In this document: in pieces, positions 17,596 through 26,111 of the stretch
How positions within the stretch are numbered: position 1 is the stretch's first letter
Layout of the letters: the number at the start of each line of letters is the position of its first letter
NCBI GenBank assembly: GCA_020441005.1
Contig: JAGRNA010000018.1
Coordinates: 2,148-52,345, forward strand
Reading direction: 5' to 3'
Source: Leptospiraceae bacterium
Lineage (GTDB): Bacteria > Spirochaetota > Leptospiria > Leptospirales > Leptonemataceae
DNA: 50,198 nt
Program-made: the position numbers and the translations under genes
Notes under the pieces: generated by a model
Told to the model about the DNA's origin: nothing
The model's database searches: none
What the model saw: only the letters and a program-made list of their open reading frames with translations

Positions 17596-18639
17596 CTAGA
17601 ACAACACCTTGAATATTTTCAGGATTCCCTGCTTCCAGGGCACCCGGTGCGATATCCCGGAAGCATTTTGAAAGCTGTCCAGGTTTTCCAAATACCATTT
17701 GTAATTCCGAATCAAGGCGTCCTGATTCGAATGGACTGGATTATAACCCAGGACCTGCTCGGCCTTCTCAATCGAGACAAAAGAATCCTTGGCTGCGGTT
17801 TCATAGACCCATTTGTACAAGGGAGACAGCTTCATTAACTCTAGAACGCGCAAAACCATAATCAGCGGCCAGGCGGGAAAGGCGCGCACCTTTTTGCCAA
17901 AACCGGCGTAGTCCAAAACAGCCTGAAAATCGGCCTTCATGGTCGAAAATTCACGCGCCCCGACATTGAAGGTATCATTGACTTTCTTCGCTGCTCCAGT
18001 CGCACACAGATAAATGGAAGCGCACAAATCTTCTACATCCAGCAGTTGATACAGGTTTTTGCCGTTACCGAGGATCGGAAACCCGTGCCCGTCCTTGGCC
18101 CAGTCGTAAAACAGGGCAAAGACCCCCAAACGCTCCGGTCCAATGAAGGACTTGGGCCGCACAATGGGAACGATCATGCCTTTCTGACGGAATTCGAGGC
18201 AGACTTCCTCGGCCTGAATTTTGGCCATCCCGTAGGGTCCCACACCGTCGAGCTGGTCATCTTCTTTCAGCGGATGGTGATCCGGAATACCGTAGACCGC
18301 AGTTGACGAAACATGCACAACGCGCTTGATCTTGTTTTGCCAGGCCGCCTCGAGCACGTTGCGAGTCCCGTCCACATCGGTGGAGAAGATTTCTTCGGCC
18401 GTGTACAGGGGCAGGGCCGCCGCGCAATGCACGACGATGTCGACCCCCTTCATGGCCTTCTTCATGGCATCCAGATCGCGGATGTCTGCCTTGATGATTT
18501 TGACCCGTTTGTCGTCCTTTTCGGGATAATCAAATTCCGCTACGTCGACAGAAACGCACTTATGCTTTTTATCCAAAAGATAGCGAATTAAATTGATGCC
18601 TAAAAAACCGGCCCCACCGGTTACTAAATACGTTGCCAT
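17596..18639 (-). CDS. NAD(P)-dependent epimerase/dehydratase (extended SDR)
   Basis: 347 residues. The Rossmann motif TGGAGFLG is at residues 7-14, with the ADIRD acidic segment, VHCAAALP, and catalytic SSTAVYG (Ser/Thr) and Y-x3-K as PYGMAK. Extended SDRs with this pattern act on nucleotide sugars or on sterol/lipid-like substrates. The C-terminal half (LELMKLSPLYKW, WYLENLDSF) resembles leptospiral family members whose substrate is not defined. AGGAAGG lies 6 bp before the ATG. It is transcribed divergently from the Cys-rich protein gene. Confidence 0.88.
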   Translation of the reverse strand: MATYLVTGGAGFLGINLIRYLLDKKHKCVSVDVAEFDYPEKDDKRVKIIKADIRDLDAMKKAMKGVDIVVHCAAALPLYTAEEIFSTDVDGTRNVLEAAWQNKIKRVVHVSSTAVYGIPDHHPLKEDDQLDGVGPYGMAKIQAEEVCLEFRQKGMIVPIVRPKSFIGPERLGVFALFYDWAKDGHGFPILGNGKNLYQLLDVEDLCASIYLCATGAAKKVNDTFNVGAREFSTMKADFQAVLDYAGFGKKVRAFPAWPLIMVLRVLELMKLSPLYKWVYETAAKDSFVSIEKAEQVLGYNPVHSNQDALIRNYKWYLENLDSFQNASGISHRVPWKQGILKIFKVLF

Positions 18640-18703
18640 AGCGCCCTTCCTGAATGTCCTCTTCTATACTTAACGCCTTTATAGATTTTTTTTTGCAACC
18701 CTT

Positions 18704-18732
18704 TCTTGACCACGCACGTCGAATAATAAAAT
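18704..18732 (+). promoter_or_regulatory. Candidate sigma-70-type promoter for the Cys-rich protein gene
   Basis: TCTTGA (18704-18709) and TAAAAT (18727-18732) are separated by 17 bp, about 50 bp before the ATG at 18785. TTGACC at 18706 gives a less usual 15-bp spacer. Read by eye only. Confidence 0.35.
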
Positions 18733-18784
18733 CGGAACAGCGAGCGCTAGTCCCCTGCGTGTAAGCCTCCCCAATCTAAAAACC

Positions 18785-19156
18785 ATGAAATCTATCTCGA
18801 TCACAACCCTGTCCCGGATCTCTTTCGCCGCCGGTCTCTTGTTCGTTTACAGTGCGGTGCCCCTGCCGGCTCAGTCGCGCGGAGAATGTCGCGATGATGT
18901 AGCGCGCTTTTGTCAAAATACCAGGCCCGGGAACGGCCGGGTGATGAACTGCCTGCAAAGCCATGCCAGCGATTTAAGTCCAGCCTGCCGGGCGCGCGTG
19001 GAGAGCTGGCAGAAAGTCCGTGCAGCCTGTCAGGAGGATGTGCAGGCCTTCTGTAAGGATAAAAGCGGGGCCGAGCTGCAGGAATGCATCAAGGCCAATC
19101 GCCCCAAATTCTCGAATCCCTGCAAATCAGCTGTCAAAACTGTGCGCGGCATGTAA
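18785..19156 (+). CDS. Secreted GLG1-type cysteine-rich repeat protein
   Basis: 123 residues with a signal peptide (LLFVYSAVPLPAQS, cleavage near residue 30). Two tandem Cys-rich repeats follow, each with the pattern C-x3-V-x-x-F-C...C-(L/I)...C: CRDDVARFC / CLQSHASDLSPAC and CQEDVQAFCKD / CIKANRPKFSNPC. This is the Cys-rich GLG1 repeat seen in exported proteins of spirochaetes and proteobacteria. All Cys are paired in number, implying disulfides in the periplasm. Role unknown. Precedes the pseudopilin operon by ~130 bp. Confidence 0.85.
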   Translation: MKSISITTLSRISFAAGLLFVYSAVPLPAQSRGECRDDVARFCQNTRPGNGRVMNCLQSHASDLSPACRARVESWQKVRAACQEDVQAFCKDKSGAELQECIKANRPKFSNPCKSAVKTVRGM

Positions 19157-19287
19157 TCCTGACCGAATCGTGTGCCGGCAAAAGGGCCAATCAGCTGCCA
19201 GGTCCCGGGAGCGCTGGATCCAAAAAAATCTGATTGCAAATGTCGGACCGGGCAACCAGGCTTGTCCAGATACAGGAGAAAACTTTT

Positions 19288-19797
19288 ATGCTAGCTTTTT
19301 TGAAACAATCTTTGGCCCATCCGGCCCTTAAATCCAGTCCGCGCGCCCGACGCTTGCTGAGCGACGCTGATCGCGCTGGTTTAACCCTGGTGGAACTGGC
19401 GATTGTGATCCTGGTCATTGGCATCATTATGACCATTGTCGTTATGAACCTTGATTTTTCGGTGGTAGATAAAGGCAAGATCCTGGCCGTCAAAAGTCAA
19501 CGCATGAACCTGATGAACAAACTCAAAATCTATGAAATGGAAAACCCGCCTCTGAATGAAGGCGATGACCTGGGTTCGATTGACGGTGTCAACGAGGAGA
19601 TGCTCAATGATCCCTGGAGCCGACCCTATTTCATCTGCCGTGCGGACAGCGGTCAGCGTCACATTTGCAGCTACGGCGCCGACGGCGAACAGGGCGGCGA
19701 GGGCGAGAATCAGGATTTTTATCTGACCGGCAATCCCAAGGAATGGCCGGCCTGGCTGCGAGGCAAGAAAGAAGGGGAAGAGGAAGAGGGACTGTAA
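19288..19797 (+). CDS. gspG: Type II secretion major pseudopilin GspG-like
   Basis: 169 residues from the ATG at 19288, preceded by AGGAGAA. A long basic leader ends in the prepilin peptidase site G|LTLVELAIVI with Glu at +5, followed by the hydrophobic N-terminal helix. The C-terminal half has the GspG signature NDPWSRPY...SYGADGEQGGEGENQD, which includes the calcium-site loop. The ~32-residue leader is longer than usual. It is first in a gspG-H-I-like run; other secretion genes (C-F, J-M) are not in the window. Confidence 0.85.
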   Translation: MLAFLKQSLAHPALKSSPRARRLLSDADRAGLTLVELAIVILVIGIIMTIVVMNLDFSVVDKGKILAVKSQRMNLMNKLKIYEMENPPLNEGDDLGSIDGVNEEMLNDPWSRPYFICRADSGQRHICSYGADGEQGGEGENQDFYLTGNPKEWPAWLRGKKEGEEEEGL

Positions 19798-19855
19798 TCC
19801 CGGGGCGCCTTTGTCGCTGGCCTGCGCGGGTGACAGAATAGAAGGCTAAAATTCG

Positions 19856-20464
19856 ATGACAGCCCCTGTTCGTAGAATCAGCCGGGCGCGGCGCCGCGCT
19901 GGCGTCGCCGAGTGCCGGGCCGGTATGAGCCTGGTGGAGATGGCTGTCGTGATTATTGTCATCGGCCTGATAGCGGTAATTATGATGCCACTGACAGCCG
20001 ATGTCTTCTTGTCGCTCAGCGATACAAAAAAAGCCAAACAGCTGGCGGTGCTGCTAGATCACGCCCGTAACACTGCCATTAGCCGTAACGCCGATATCAC
20101 CCTCGAATTCGAGTTATCTAGCGACCCGGATGAAAGCGACGCCTATACCGGCTATGTGATGGATCGCGAGTCCGATAGCGCCGAAAAAAAAGTGATCTTT
20201 GAACGCACCAGCATCCATCTGGGCGGCATTCGCAGCGTCGGTAGTCCCCTGATCGACAAGGGCAAGGTCCAGCTGGTTTTCCTGCCTTCCGGCGTTTCTG
20301 AGCAGGCCTGGTTTTATGTCGGAGATCGCGAGGATCAACCGGAGGCGGTGGTGGTCCTGGACCGTTACCTGGGAACCGCTCGTGTTTTTGAAGACCCCGC
20401 TGCCATGCAAAAATGGCAGGACGCTGACCTGAAGGACGACAGCTGGCACCATGATCAAAACTAG
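19856..20464 (+). CDS. Type II secretion minor pseudopilin, GspH-like
   Basis: 202 residues. The Arg-rich leader ends at G|MSLVEMAVVI with Glu at +5. After the N-terminal helix, AKQLAVLLDHARNTAISRNADITLEF matches the GspH pattern, in which the helix is followed by L...RxxAixxn.. and beta strands. It starts 58 bp after gspG. Assigned to GspH from position and this pattern; the beta domain is too variable to be sure. Confidence 0.75.
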   Translation: MTAPVRRISRARRRAGVAECRAGMSLVEMAVVIIVIGLIAVIMMPLTADVFLSLSDTKKAKQLAVLLDHARNTAISRNADITLEFELSSDPDESDAYTGYVMDRESDSAEKKVIFERTSIHLGGIRSVGSPLIDKGKVQLVFLPSGVSEQAWFYVGDREDQPEAVVVLDRYLGTARVFEDPAAMQKWQDADLKDDSWHHDQN

Positions 20465-20996
20465 ACTGCGCAATGGCTACAGCCTCGCGGAAATGGCGCT
20501 GGCTGTCATGGCCGTCAGTTTGTATTTAGGGGGGATCATGTGGACGATCGTCGGCGGAGTTGATCTGGTCGTAAAGGCCGACAACCGCACCATCGCCCTG
20601 GCTCTGGCGCAGGCCAAAATGTCCCAACTGCTCAATAACCCTAACCTGAGTCCCAGTCGGGGCGAATACAGAACCATCAATAATTCCGGCATCTACAATG
20701 GGTTCCGCTGGCAGGTGGAGATCAAACAGGACAAGGTCAATCTGGCCGAGGTTTCCGAGAAGGGCAGCATGGCTCCTGATATCGATGATCAACTGCCAGC
20801 CAGCGTGCAAAATCCGAGTACACGCGAGGAGTCGGCTGGCAGCAGCACGTCGACTGTCACCGGCGGCGATATTGAAATTCTGCGCATTATAGTGTCAATC
20901 AAACCGCCCGAGGCAACCAGCCAGGACTGGGTTTACCGGGTGGTTTCTTTTCAACCACTGCGTACCAGCACCAAAAAAGACGAAGAGCAAATTTAA
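20451..20996 (+). CDS. Type II secretion minor pseudopilin, GspI-like
   Basis: 181 residues. Short leader, cleavage G|YSLAEMALAV with Glu at +5, then a helix ending in ALALAQAKMSQLLNNP. That stretch matches the GspI feature A..lA..k....... after the membrane helix. It overlaps the GspH-like gene by 14 bp. The region ~115-150 is Ser/Thr-rich. A rho-independent terminator follows at 21021-21054, closing the operon. Confidence 0.7.
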   Translation: MIKTRLRNGYSLAEMALAVMAVSLYLGGIMWTIVGGVDLVVKADNRTIALALAQAKMSQLLNNPNLSPSRGEYRTINNSGIYNGFRWQVEIKQDKVNLAEVSEKGSMAPDIDDQLPASVQNPSTREESAGSSTSTVTGGDIEILRIIVSIKPPEATSQDWVYRVVSFQPLRTSTKKDEEQI

Positions 20997-21020
20997 TTGG
21001 CGACTTTGGGGCCGCATCGG

Positions 21021-21054
21021 TCCGGCCTTAAAGTCCGGGCCAGGATTTTTTTTT
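21021..21054 (+). terminator. Rho-independent terminator after the pseudopilin operon
   Basis: TCCGGCC (21021-21027) pairs with GGCC-A-GGA (21038-21045, one bulged A) around a 10-base loop, followed directly by nine Ts (21046-21054). It lies 24 bp after the gspI-like stop, between convergent genes. Confidence 0.75.
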
Positions 21055-21083
21055 GACAGACGCATAAAAACCGGCCAGTCACA

Positions 21084-23249
21084 TTAGTAGCCGTTGCTGG
21101 TATAGCGTACCAGATACACGCTCTTGATGATCCCATCCGGAATCAGCCCCACTGCCTGATAGGTGCCGTGTCCCTGGTAGGCGCCCAGATTCGGGGCATA
21201 TTGGCAGATCTCATATGATTCGCAAAGGCCGTTTTCATTGCCATAGGAATCGTTCAAAACCTCGATCGCGCCGCGCAGTCCGACTTGCACGCACTTATTC
21301 AACGTAGTCCAGTCTCCGCCGGCCCCCTCGCACAAGGCCTGGGTATTATATCCGGGCAGACTGCAGGCATTGCCAATCCAGGAGGCGCCGGCATGCTTCA
21401 GGCAATCAGCGCTGTTACCCACATTGCGATACAGCGGCATAGCGACATTGCCATCCGTCGGCTGGGGGACATTGCCACGCACAACACTGACTGTATTTTT
21501 CATATTAAAATCATAAATCCGACACGCAGCAGCGCCGATACCAGGACCGCGAGTGGTGGAGTTTAGAAACAGGGCTCCATCCTGCCCCCAGCCGCGCAAC
21601 AGGCTCTCCATGCCCAGCCAGTCCGTGATTGTGTTGCAGGTGGCAGAGCCATTGGCATCGGATGAGTTGGCGGTGTCATCAACAATGATCTTGCCGTAAT
21701 AATCGTTGATCAAGCTTACGACCGGGACAGGCACAATGATGGAGGGTCCCTCGGCCGCACAGGCCGCCGTCAAGCCAGGCAACACTCCGCCGACCACCGC
21801 GCAATCGCTGGTGTTGTTCCCCTTGGCCAGAATGCCCAGATAGAAATTATTGGAGCTGTTATTAAAATCGTAACCAACACCACTATGGGCCGCAACGACA
21901 TGAACGATGGAATTGCGATTGGCATTGCCCAGCATAGAAAAGCCGGTCGCGCCGTTGATGGCAGCTGTATTGGCAATTGTATTGTAGGTCGCGCCATTCA
22001 ATTGAATAGCGGCTGCGCCGCTGATATTGACAGCGTTACCGGCCAAAAGCAGATTGGAATGGCTGCCGTCTATACTGATCCCGTTGATCGTGCTGTGAAC
22101 CGAGACAAGCATTAGCGTATTAAAATCACTGGTATTATTTAAATACAAACCGGGCCCCTGACCATTGCTCAAATACACATTGCTCAGCGTATTCGCTTTG
22201 GAATTATTGAGCTCGATTCCGCCCACGGCCTGCCAATTGGCTATGCGCACGTATTGAATTAAATTGCTATCCGAGTTTTGCAGGTATATGGAGCGCGACG
22301 CGCTGCTTTGAATGGCCACGCCGTTGATGACGCTGTACTTTGTGTTTTGAAACTGGATGGCGGTATTATCAGCGGCGGCATTGATGACGAAATTTTCGAT
22401 CCAGACGTAGTTACGATTGGAAGCATTGATCGATATTCCGCCCGCGCCCGGATCGCCCCGTAAATAAAAGCCGCCCTGGCCCACCACGGCAATCTGATCA
22501 GCCAGAATGTTAATATCCTTGTCCTGGGATGCGCTAAAGATATAGACAGTGCCGGCTGTGTTCAGGTCGATCGTGACTCCGCCGACCAGGTCTTTCACTA
22601 TCGGATTCGTCCACAGCTGCATCGGGTCCGTAGTCACGCTGCCGGCATCCGTGTTGATCGTTACCGTCAGGCTCTTCCAGGTGCCGCTACTAAAATCAAT
22701 CGCCTCTTTCAGCCCAAAACCGGGCGCAAAGCCAAGCGACACAATCTCGGGCGACCCGCTACTTTCGACGCAACCCCAGACCATCAGCGCAAGCGAATCT
22801 GCGGCGGTCACATTGGTGCAGCTGCTCGTGTTGGTTAGCTGGATCCGCCGTTGCAGGGCTCCATGGATGCAACCGCCGTAACCGTACTGCGCGGTCGCAA
22901 TGCAGGCAGCGCCGCTAGCCGAGAAACGGTTGATTCCGTCATTGGCGATATAGGTATTGAACTGATTGCCGTAGGGGGAACTGACGCTTGTTATGGTCGG
23001 CAGCGTACTGCCCGGGCCTGTGGTCGTCTCGCGTCGCACAAATGGTGCCACCAGGAATACATTTTCCAAAGCGGAGGAGTCCGGCAATCCGGCCACACAG
23101 TGAGACAGCCCCAGCCCCGGCAGCATCGCCGTCAGAAAGACGATGCCTGCCCCAAGCAGGTTTCCCGGCAGCCACAATCGGGCTGCCAGGCTGCGGTTTT
23201 GCTGCTGTGATGCTGCCATATTCGCGGTCCGCTGTCGATCAGACAACAT
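21084..23249 (-). CDS. Secreted right-handed parallel beta-helix protein
   Basis: 721 residues. An N-terminal signal segment (GNLLGAGIVFLTAMLPGLGLSHC) is present; either the ATG at 23249 or at 23219 could start it. Residues ~240-500 form a long series of ~22-residue Asn-rich coils (e.g. NAADNTAIQFQNTKYSVING, SRSIYLQNSDSNLIQYVRI), typical of PbH1 beta-helices. The C-terminal third holds paired Cys and VLNDSYGNENGLCES...GAYQGHG, closely reminiscent of leptospiral exported proteins. Probably surface-exposed or secreted, possibly carbohydrate-binding. It converges on the pseudopilin operon; whether it is a type II substrate is untested. Confidence 0.8.
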   Translation of the reverse strand: MLSDRQRTANMAASQQQNRSLAARLWLPGNLLGAGIVFLTAMLPGLGLSHCVAGLPDSSALENVFLVAPFVRRETTTGPGSTLPTITSVSSPYGNQFNTYIANDGINRFSASGAACIATAQYGYGGCIHGALQRRIQLTNTSSCTNVTAADSLALMVWGCVESSGSPEIVSLGFAPGFGLKEAIDFSSGTWKSLTVTINTDAGSVTTDPMQLWTNPIVKDLVGGVTIDLNTAGTVYIFSASQDKDINILADQIAVVGQGGFYLRGDPGAGGISINASNRNYVWIENFVINAAADNTAIQFQNTKYSVINGVAIQSSASRSIYLQNSDSNLIQYVRIANWQAVGGIELNNSKANTLSNVYLSNGQGPGLYLNNTSDFNTLMLVSVHSTINGISIDGSHSNLLLAGNAVNISGAAAIQLNGATYNTIANTAAINGATGFSMLGNANRNSIVHVVAAHSGVGYDFNNSSNNFYLGILAKGNNTSDCAVVGGVLPGLTAACAAEGPSIIVPVPVVSLINDYYGKIIVDDTANSSDANGSATCNTITDWLGMESLLRGWGQDGALFLNSTTRGPGIGAAACRIYDFNMKNTVSVVRGNVPQPTDGNVAMPLYRNVGNSADCLKHAGASWIGNACSLPGYNTQALCEGAGGDWTTLNKCVQVGLRGAIEVLNDSYGNENGLCESYEICQYAPNLGAYQGHGTYQAVGLIPDGIIKSVYLVRYTSNGY

Positions 23250-23317
23250 TGCCCTGTCTGAGATAACAAGGCAATCAATATTATTGGAGCTATTTTTGGC
23301 CGATCCAGACCCCAGGT

Positions 23318-23860
23318 CTAATTATCATCATCATCGTCGTCATCGTCCTCGTCGCCTTCAGCCTTGATCGCGTGATTATCCCCGGATTCGCTATTGTTCG
23401 TCGCATCCAAAGCCCCGTCTGGTTCGCTGCGAATCTCGGTATGACGGATTTGACCGCCCAGCATGGCCGCGCGTCCAATCAAAAAACTGCCCGGAATCAT
23501 GACCACAATCTGGGCGACCGCCAGCCATTTACGCAGGTTCTCCGACTGGCTTTTCACCAGGCCCGCAATGGCCAATACTGCCGCCAATAGCAGGGTAAAC
23601 AGCCCCAATTTGGCCGCATCCTCATGGTGATGAATCAGCTGCTCCGAAAAACCGGCCATATGCTCGACTACATGCTCGGCCCCGTCGCCACTTTTCATTG
23701 CCAGCATGGCAAACAGACCGGCTGCCAGCACAATGCCAAAGGCCAGACGGTAGAGGCTGGTATTCTGCGCCAGCAAGGCGATCAAAAGCACCACGATACT
23801 CATAAAGCCCAATACGATGGGGAAATGAATTATCATTAAATGAAAATGGGTTGCGTTCAT
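23318..23860 (-). CDS. DUF2231-like integral membrane protein with poly-Asp tail
   Basis: 180 residues with four membrane segments (about 8-28, 36-54, 84-102, 112-132). The start MNATHFHLMIIHFPIVLG and the loop SGDGAEHVVEHM ... HHHEDAAKLG match the DUF2231 pattern (HP..VHFPi..; G..A...v). Clustered His suggest metal or haem binding. The C-terminus is acidic and ends in about eight Asp residues encoded by a GAT/GAC trinucleotide run (23320-23345). Function unknown; redox or metal handling would be a guess. Confidence 0.65.
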   Translation of the reverse strand: MNATHFHLMIIHFPIVLGFMSIVVLLIALLAQNTSLYRLAFGIVLAAGLFAMLAMKSGDGAEHVVEHMAGFSEQLIHHHEDAAKLGLFTLLLAAVLAIAGLVKSQSENLRKWLAVAQIVVMIPGSFLIGRAAMLGGQIRHTEIRSEPDGALDATNNSESGDNHAIKAEGDEDDDDDDDDN

Positions 23861-24257
23861 ACAGTTTGTGTCCCTCGAAAACTTTTATTTGGAATGCAAA
23901 AACAGGTCGAGTATAACCGCATTGCATACCAATTGTCAATAGGTCAAAAGTCCTTTTCTACTGGGAAGAGGCTTTCAGCGCTTTTTTCTGCCGCTCTTTT
24001 GAGCAGATAGACCAGCCGGCCGGTTTTGGAGCAAACGAGGGCACTTTACGCACGAAAGAGCCGGACCTGATTTTAGCTTGCGCTCTCAGGCAGGCCGTTA
24101 CCATTTTACCCGGACCTGGCCGTGAGCAGGAGTAGCTTAGGCGCATCTCTGGCTAGCTCGACGCCGCGGGGCGGTTCACCGGTGCAAGGCTTAAACAAAG
24201 GCCGTATAACCCGTGCAATGGCCGGTAGTTAAACTAGCACAGCCGAAAATTTGAATC
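23861..24257. other. Intergenic region between divergent DUF2231-like and mvaB genes
   Basis: About 400 bp. It should hold promoters for both flanking genes, but I see no clear consensus pair. The only coding candidate is a short basic frame on the minus strand (23958-24104), listed separately. CACCGGTG at 24177-24184 is a small palindrome. Confidence 0.4.
23958..24104 (-). CDS. Possible small basic protein
   Basis: 48 residues from the ATG at 24104 (62 if the ATG at 24146 is used). The composition is basic with two Cys and a C-terminus rich in Lys/Arg (SKERQKKALKAS). No known motif and no convincing ribosome site. Listed because its codon use looks like the neighbours and nothing else fills the gap; it may be spurious. 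Confidence 0.25.
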   Translation of the reverse strand: MVTACLRAQAKIRSGSFVRKVPSFAPKPAGWSICSKERQKKALKASSQ

Positions 24258-25172
24258 ATGTCACCGCAATCTGCAATTACCATATACGAAGTCGGACCGC
24301 GTGACGGACTACAGAATGAAAGCGCATCGATTGCCAGCGCCGATAAAATCGAGTACATCAATCGGCTATCGACCAGCGGCCTTACACGCATTGAAGCGAC
24401 TTCCTTTGTGCGCGCAGGAATCATCCCCCAGTTAGCCGATGCCGGCGCCGTTATGGCCGGGATCAAACGCAATCCGGCAATTCGTTATGCAGCCCTGGTA
24501 CCCAATGTCAAGGGGCTTGAGCATGCCCTGGCGCACGAGACCGATGAAATCTGCGTTTTCACCGCCGCATCGGACGCATTCTCTCAAAAAAATACCAATG
24601 CCACCATTGCCGAAAGCCTGCAACGGATTCGGGCCATCCGCAGAGCCCTGACAGAGACAGGACAACAGCGTCCGATCAGGGGCTATGTGAGTACGGTGAT
24701 CGAATGCCCCTACAGCGGCCAGGTTTCTGCCGAGCAGGTGCTCGAGGTGTGCAAGCAGCTCCTCGATCTGGGGATCTATCAAATCTCGCTCGGAGAAACG
24801 ATTGGTACGGCTGTTCCGGACGAAGTTGCCCGCTTGCTGGATCTCTTGTGCAAACACATCCCGGCCGAAAAACTGGCCGGTCACTTTCATGATACGCGCG
24901 GCACAGCCCTGGCAAATGTAATGCGATCGCTGGAGTATGGCCTGCGCAGCTTTGACTCCAGCTCGGCCGGCCTGGGTGGCTGTCCCTATGCGCCCGGGGC
25001 GGCCGGCAATCTGGCCACCGAGGATCTGGTGTACGCCTTGCACCGTAGCGGCTATCAAACCGGCGTCGATTTAAACGCACTCCACGCCGCGAGCCGTTTC
25101 ATTATGGACCGAATTGGCCGACCGGCAGCCTCGCGGGTCTACCAGGCCCTGCAAAAGCGCACAGCATACTAA
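24258..25172 (+). CDS. mvaB: Hydroxymethylglutaryl-CoA lyase
   Basis: 304 residues, full length. Active-site motifs: EVGPRDGLQNE (Arg/Asp), metal ligands in GHFHDTRGTALAN, and the flexible catalytic-Cys loop GLGGCPYAPGAAGNLATEDLVY. It splits HMG-CoA into acetoacetate and acetyl-CoA, the last step of leucine breakdown. The leucine-degradation partners (methylcrotonyl-CoA carboxylase, methylglutaconyl-CoA hydratase) are not in the window; the gene stands alone. Confidence 0.95.
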   Translation: MSPQSAITIYEVGPRDGLQNESASIASADKIEYINRLSTSGLTRIEATSFVRAGIIPQLADAGAVMAGIKRNPAIRYAALVPNVKGLEHALAHETDEICVFTAASDAFSQKNTNATIAESLQRIRAIRRALTETGQQRPIRGYVSTVIECPYSGQVSAEQVLEVCKQLLDLGIYQISLGETIGTAVPDEVARLLDLLCKHIPAEKLAGHFHDTRGTALANVMRSLEYGLRSFDSSSAGLGGCPYAPGAAGNLATEDLVYALHRSGYQTGVDLNALHAASRFIMDRIGRPAASRVYQALQKRTAY

Positions 25173-25184
25173 CCGGTCGAAACC

Positions 25185-26111
25185 TCAGGCCCATAAATTG
25201 AGTTCGCTGGACTCAGCCAGGCCGCGCGTTTCAAGCTGCAACAGATCAATGCCTTCTTTTTGCAGCAGCTTTTTCAAATAATCTGCTTGCTCATCCAATT
25301 GAGCGGCTAGCCTGGCCGGCTTGACTAGCAGCCAGATGCTGAGCTGACTGAATTGTGGATCAGTTGACAGCGCTGCGCCGGCAATACTCAATCCGACACC
25401 GTCCTGAAACTGAAAGAAATAGTACAAAGGCGCTGCCGCACTGCGACCGATCGCCTGCATTTGCCAACGCTCTGGCGCCTGCCTGGCATCTGGATTCAGT
25501 TGCACCAGCCAACTGGCCACCAGACTCTGGTCGGGCATGTACTGCGGGCTGATTTCATCACCGCTGATCAATTGCACCAGCTCGCCCAGAAAGGCCCCTC
25601 GCATGCCGCTCTTTTGTAAGTGCCGCGCCATTGCGCGCAGGTTCTTCAGGTCCCGGGCCTGCAAGGGGCTCTCCTGCCATTGGCTCGCGCTTCCCTGCCG
25701 TGATCCATTCAAAACGAGCCAAAATAGATTGGCCAGACGCGTCAAACCGCCTTGTGCCGAAGTTGCGCTACCGGCTTGTAAACCAGGCCAGCCATTCTGG
25801 ACCAGGGTGGAGGGATCCAATACCACAAGCTGCAGGCTATCCTTGATCTGCCTGACCAGTACCGCAATTCCCTGGCCGGATTGCAGGCGAACCCCCTGCA
25901 AAAGGGCCTCAAAGCGCTGACCGGCAATGCGCAACTCGGCTCGCTGGCCATCCGCTGCAACCTTGAGCACTTCCAGATCTACCACCTGACCGATTCGGGC
26001 GCGCAACAACTCTCCCAGCACCTTGCCCAATTGCACCGGTTGCAGCTGCTTTGTAGTGGGTCGCGACACCCGCTGCGAAGCATCGGGTGGTATGCCGCCG
26101 GTTCCTACCAT
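25185..26111 (-). CDS. FliK/YlqG-like hook-length-control-type protein
   Basis: 308 residues. The N-terminal domain (~25-100) reads LGKVLGELLRARIGQVVDLE...AELRIAGQRFEALLQGVRLQSGQGIAVLV, the L..G..l.A.V....g..vL.i.G....a.....l..G..l.l.V pattern of FliK-like proteins. The C-terminal part (LSIWLLVKP...YLKKLLQKEGIDLLQLET) resembles the Flg_hook domain. It overlaps rnhB by 7 bp. In Bacillus the FliK-like ylqG also sits next to rnhB downstream of rplS, which supports the call. Role may be flagellar or unrelated. Confidence 0.6.
   Translation of the reverse strand: MVGTGGIPPDASQRVSRPTTKQLQPVQLGKVLGELLRARIGQVVDLEVLKVAADGQRAELRIAGQRFEALLQGVRLQSGQGIAVLVRQIKDSLQLVVLDPSTLVQNGWPGLQAGSATSAQGGLTRLANLFWLVLNGSRQGSASQWQESPLQARDLKNLRAMARHLQKSGMRGAFLGELVQLISGDEISPQYMPDQSLVASWLVQLNPDARQAPERWQMQAIGRSAAAPLYYFFQFQDGVGLSIAGAALSTDPQFSQLSIWLLVKPARLAAQLDEQADYLKKLLQKEGIDLLQLETRGLAESSELNLWA

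Noticed and set aside
22549-23366. Plus-strand frames opposite the beta-helix gene
   Set aside because: Low-complexity Ser/Arg/Pro shadow translations of the minus-strand gene, with no motifs or starts.
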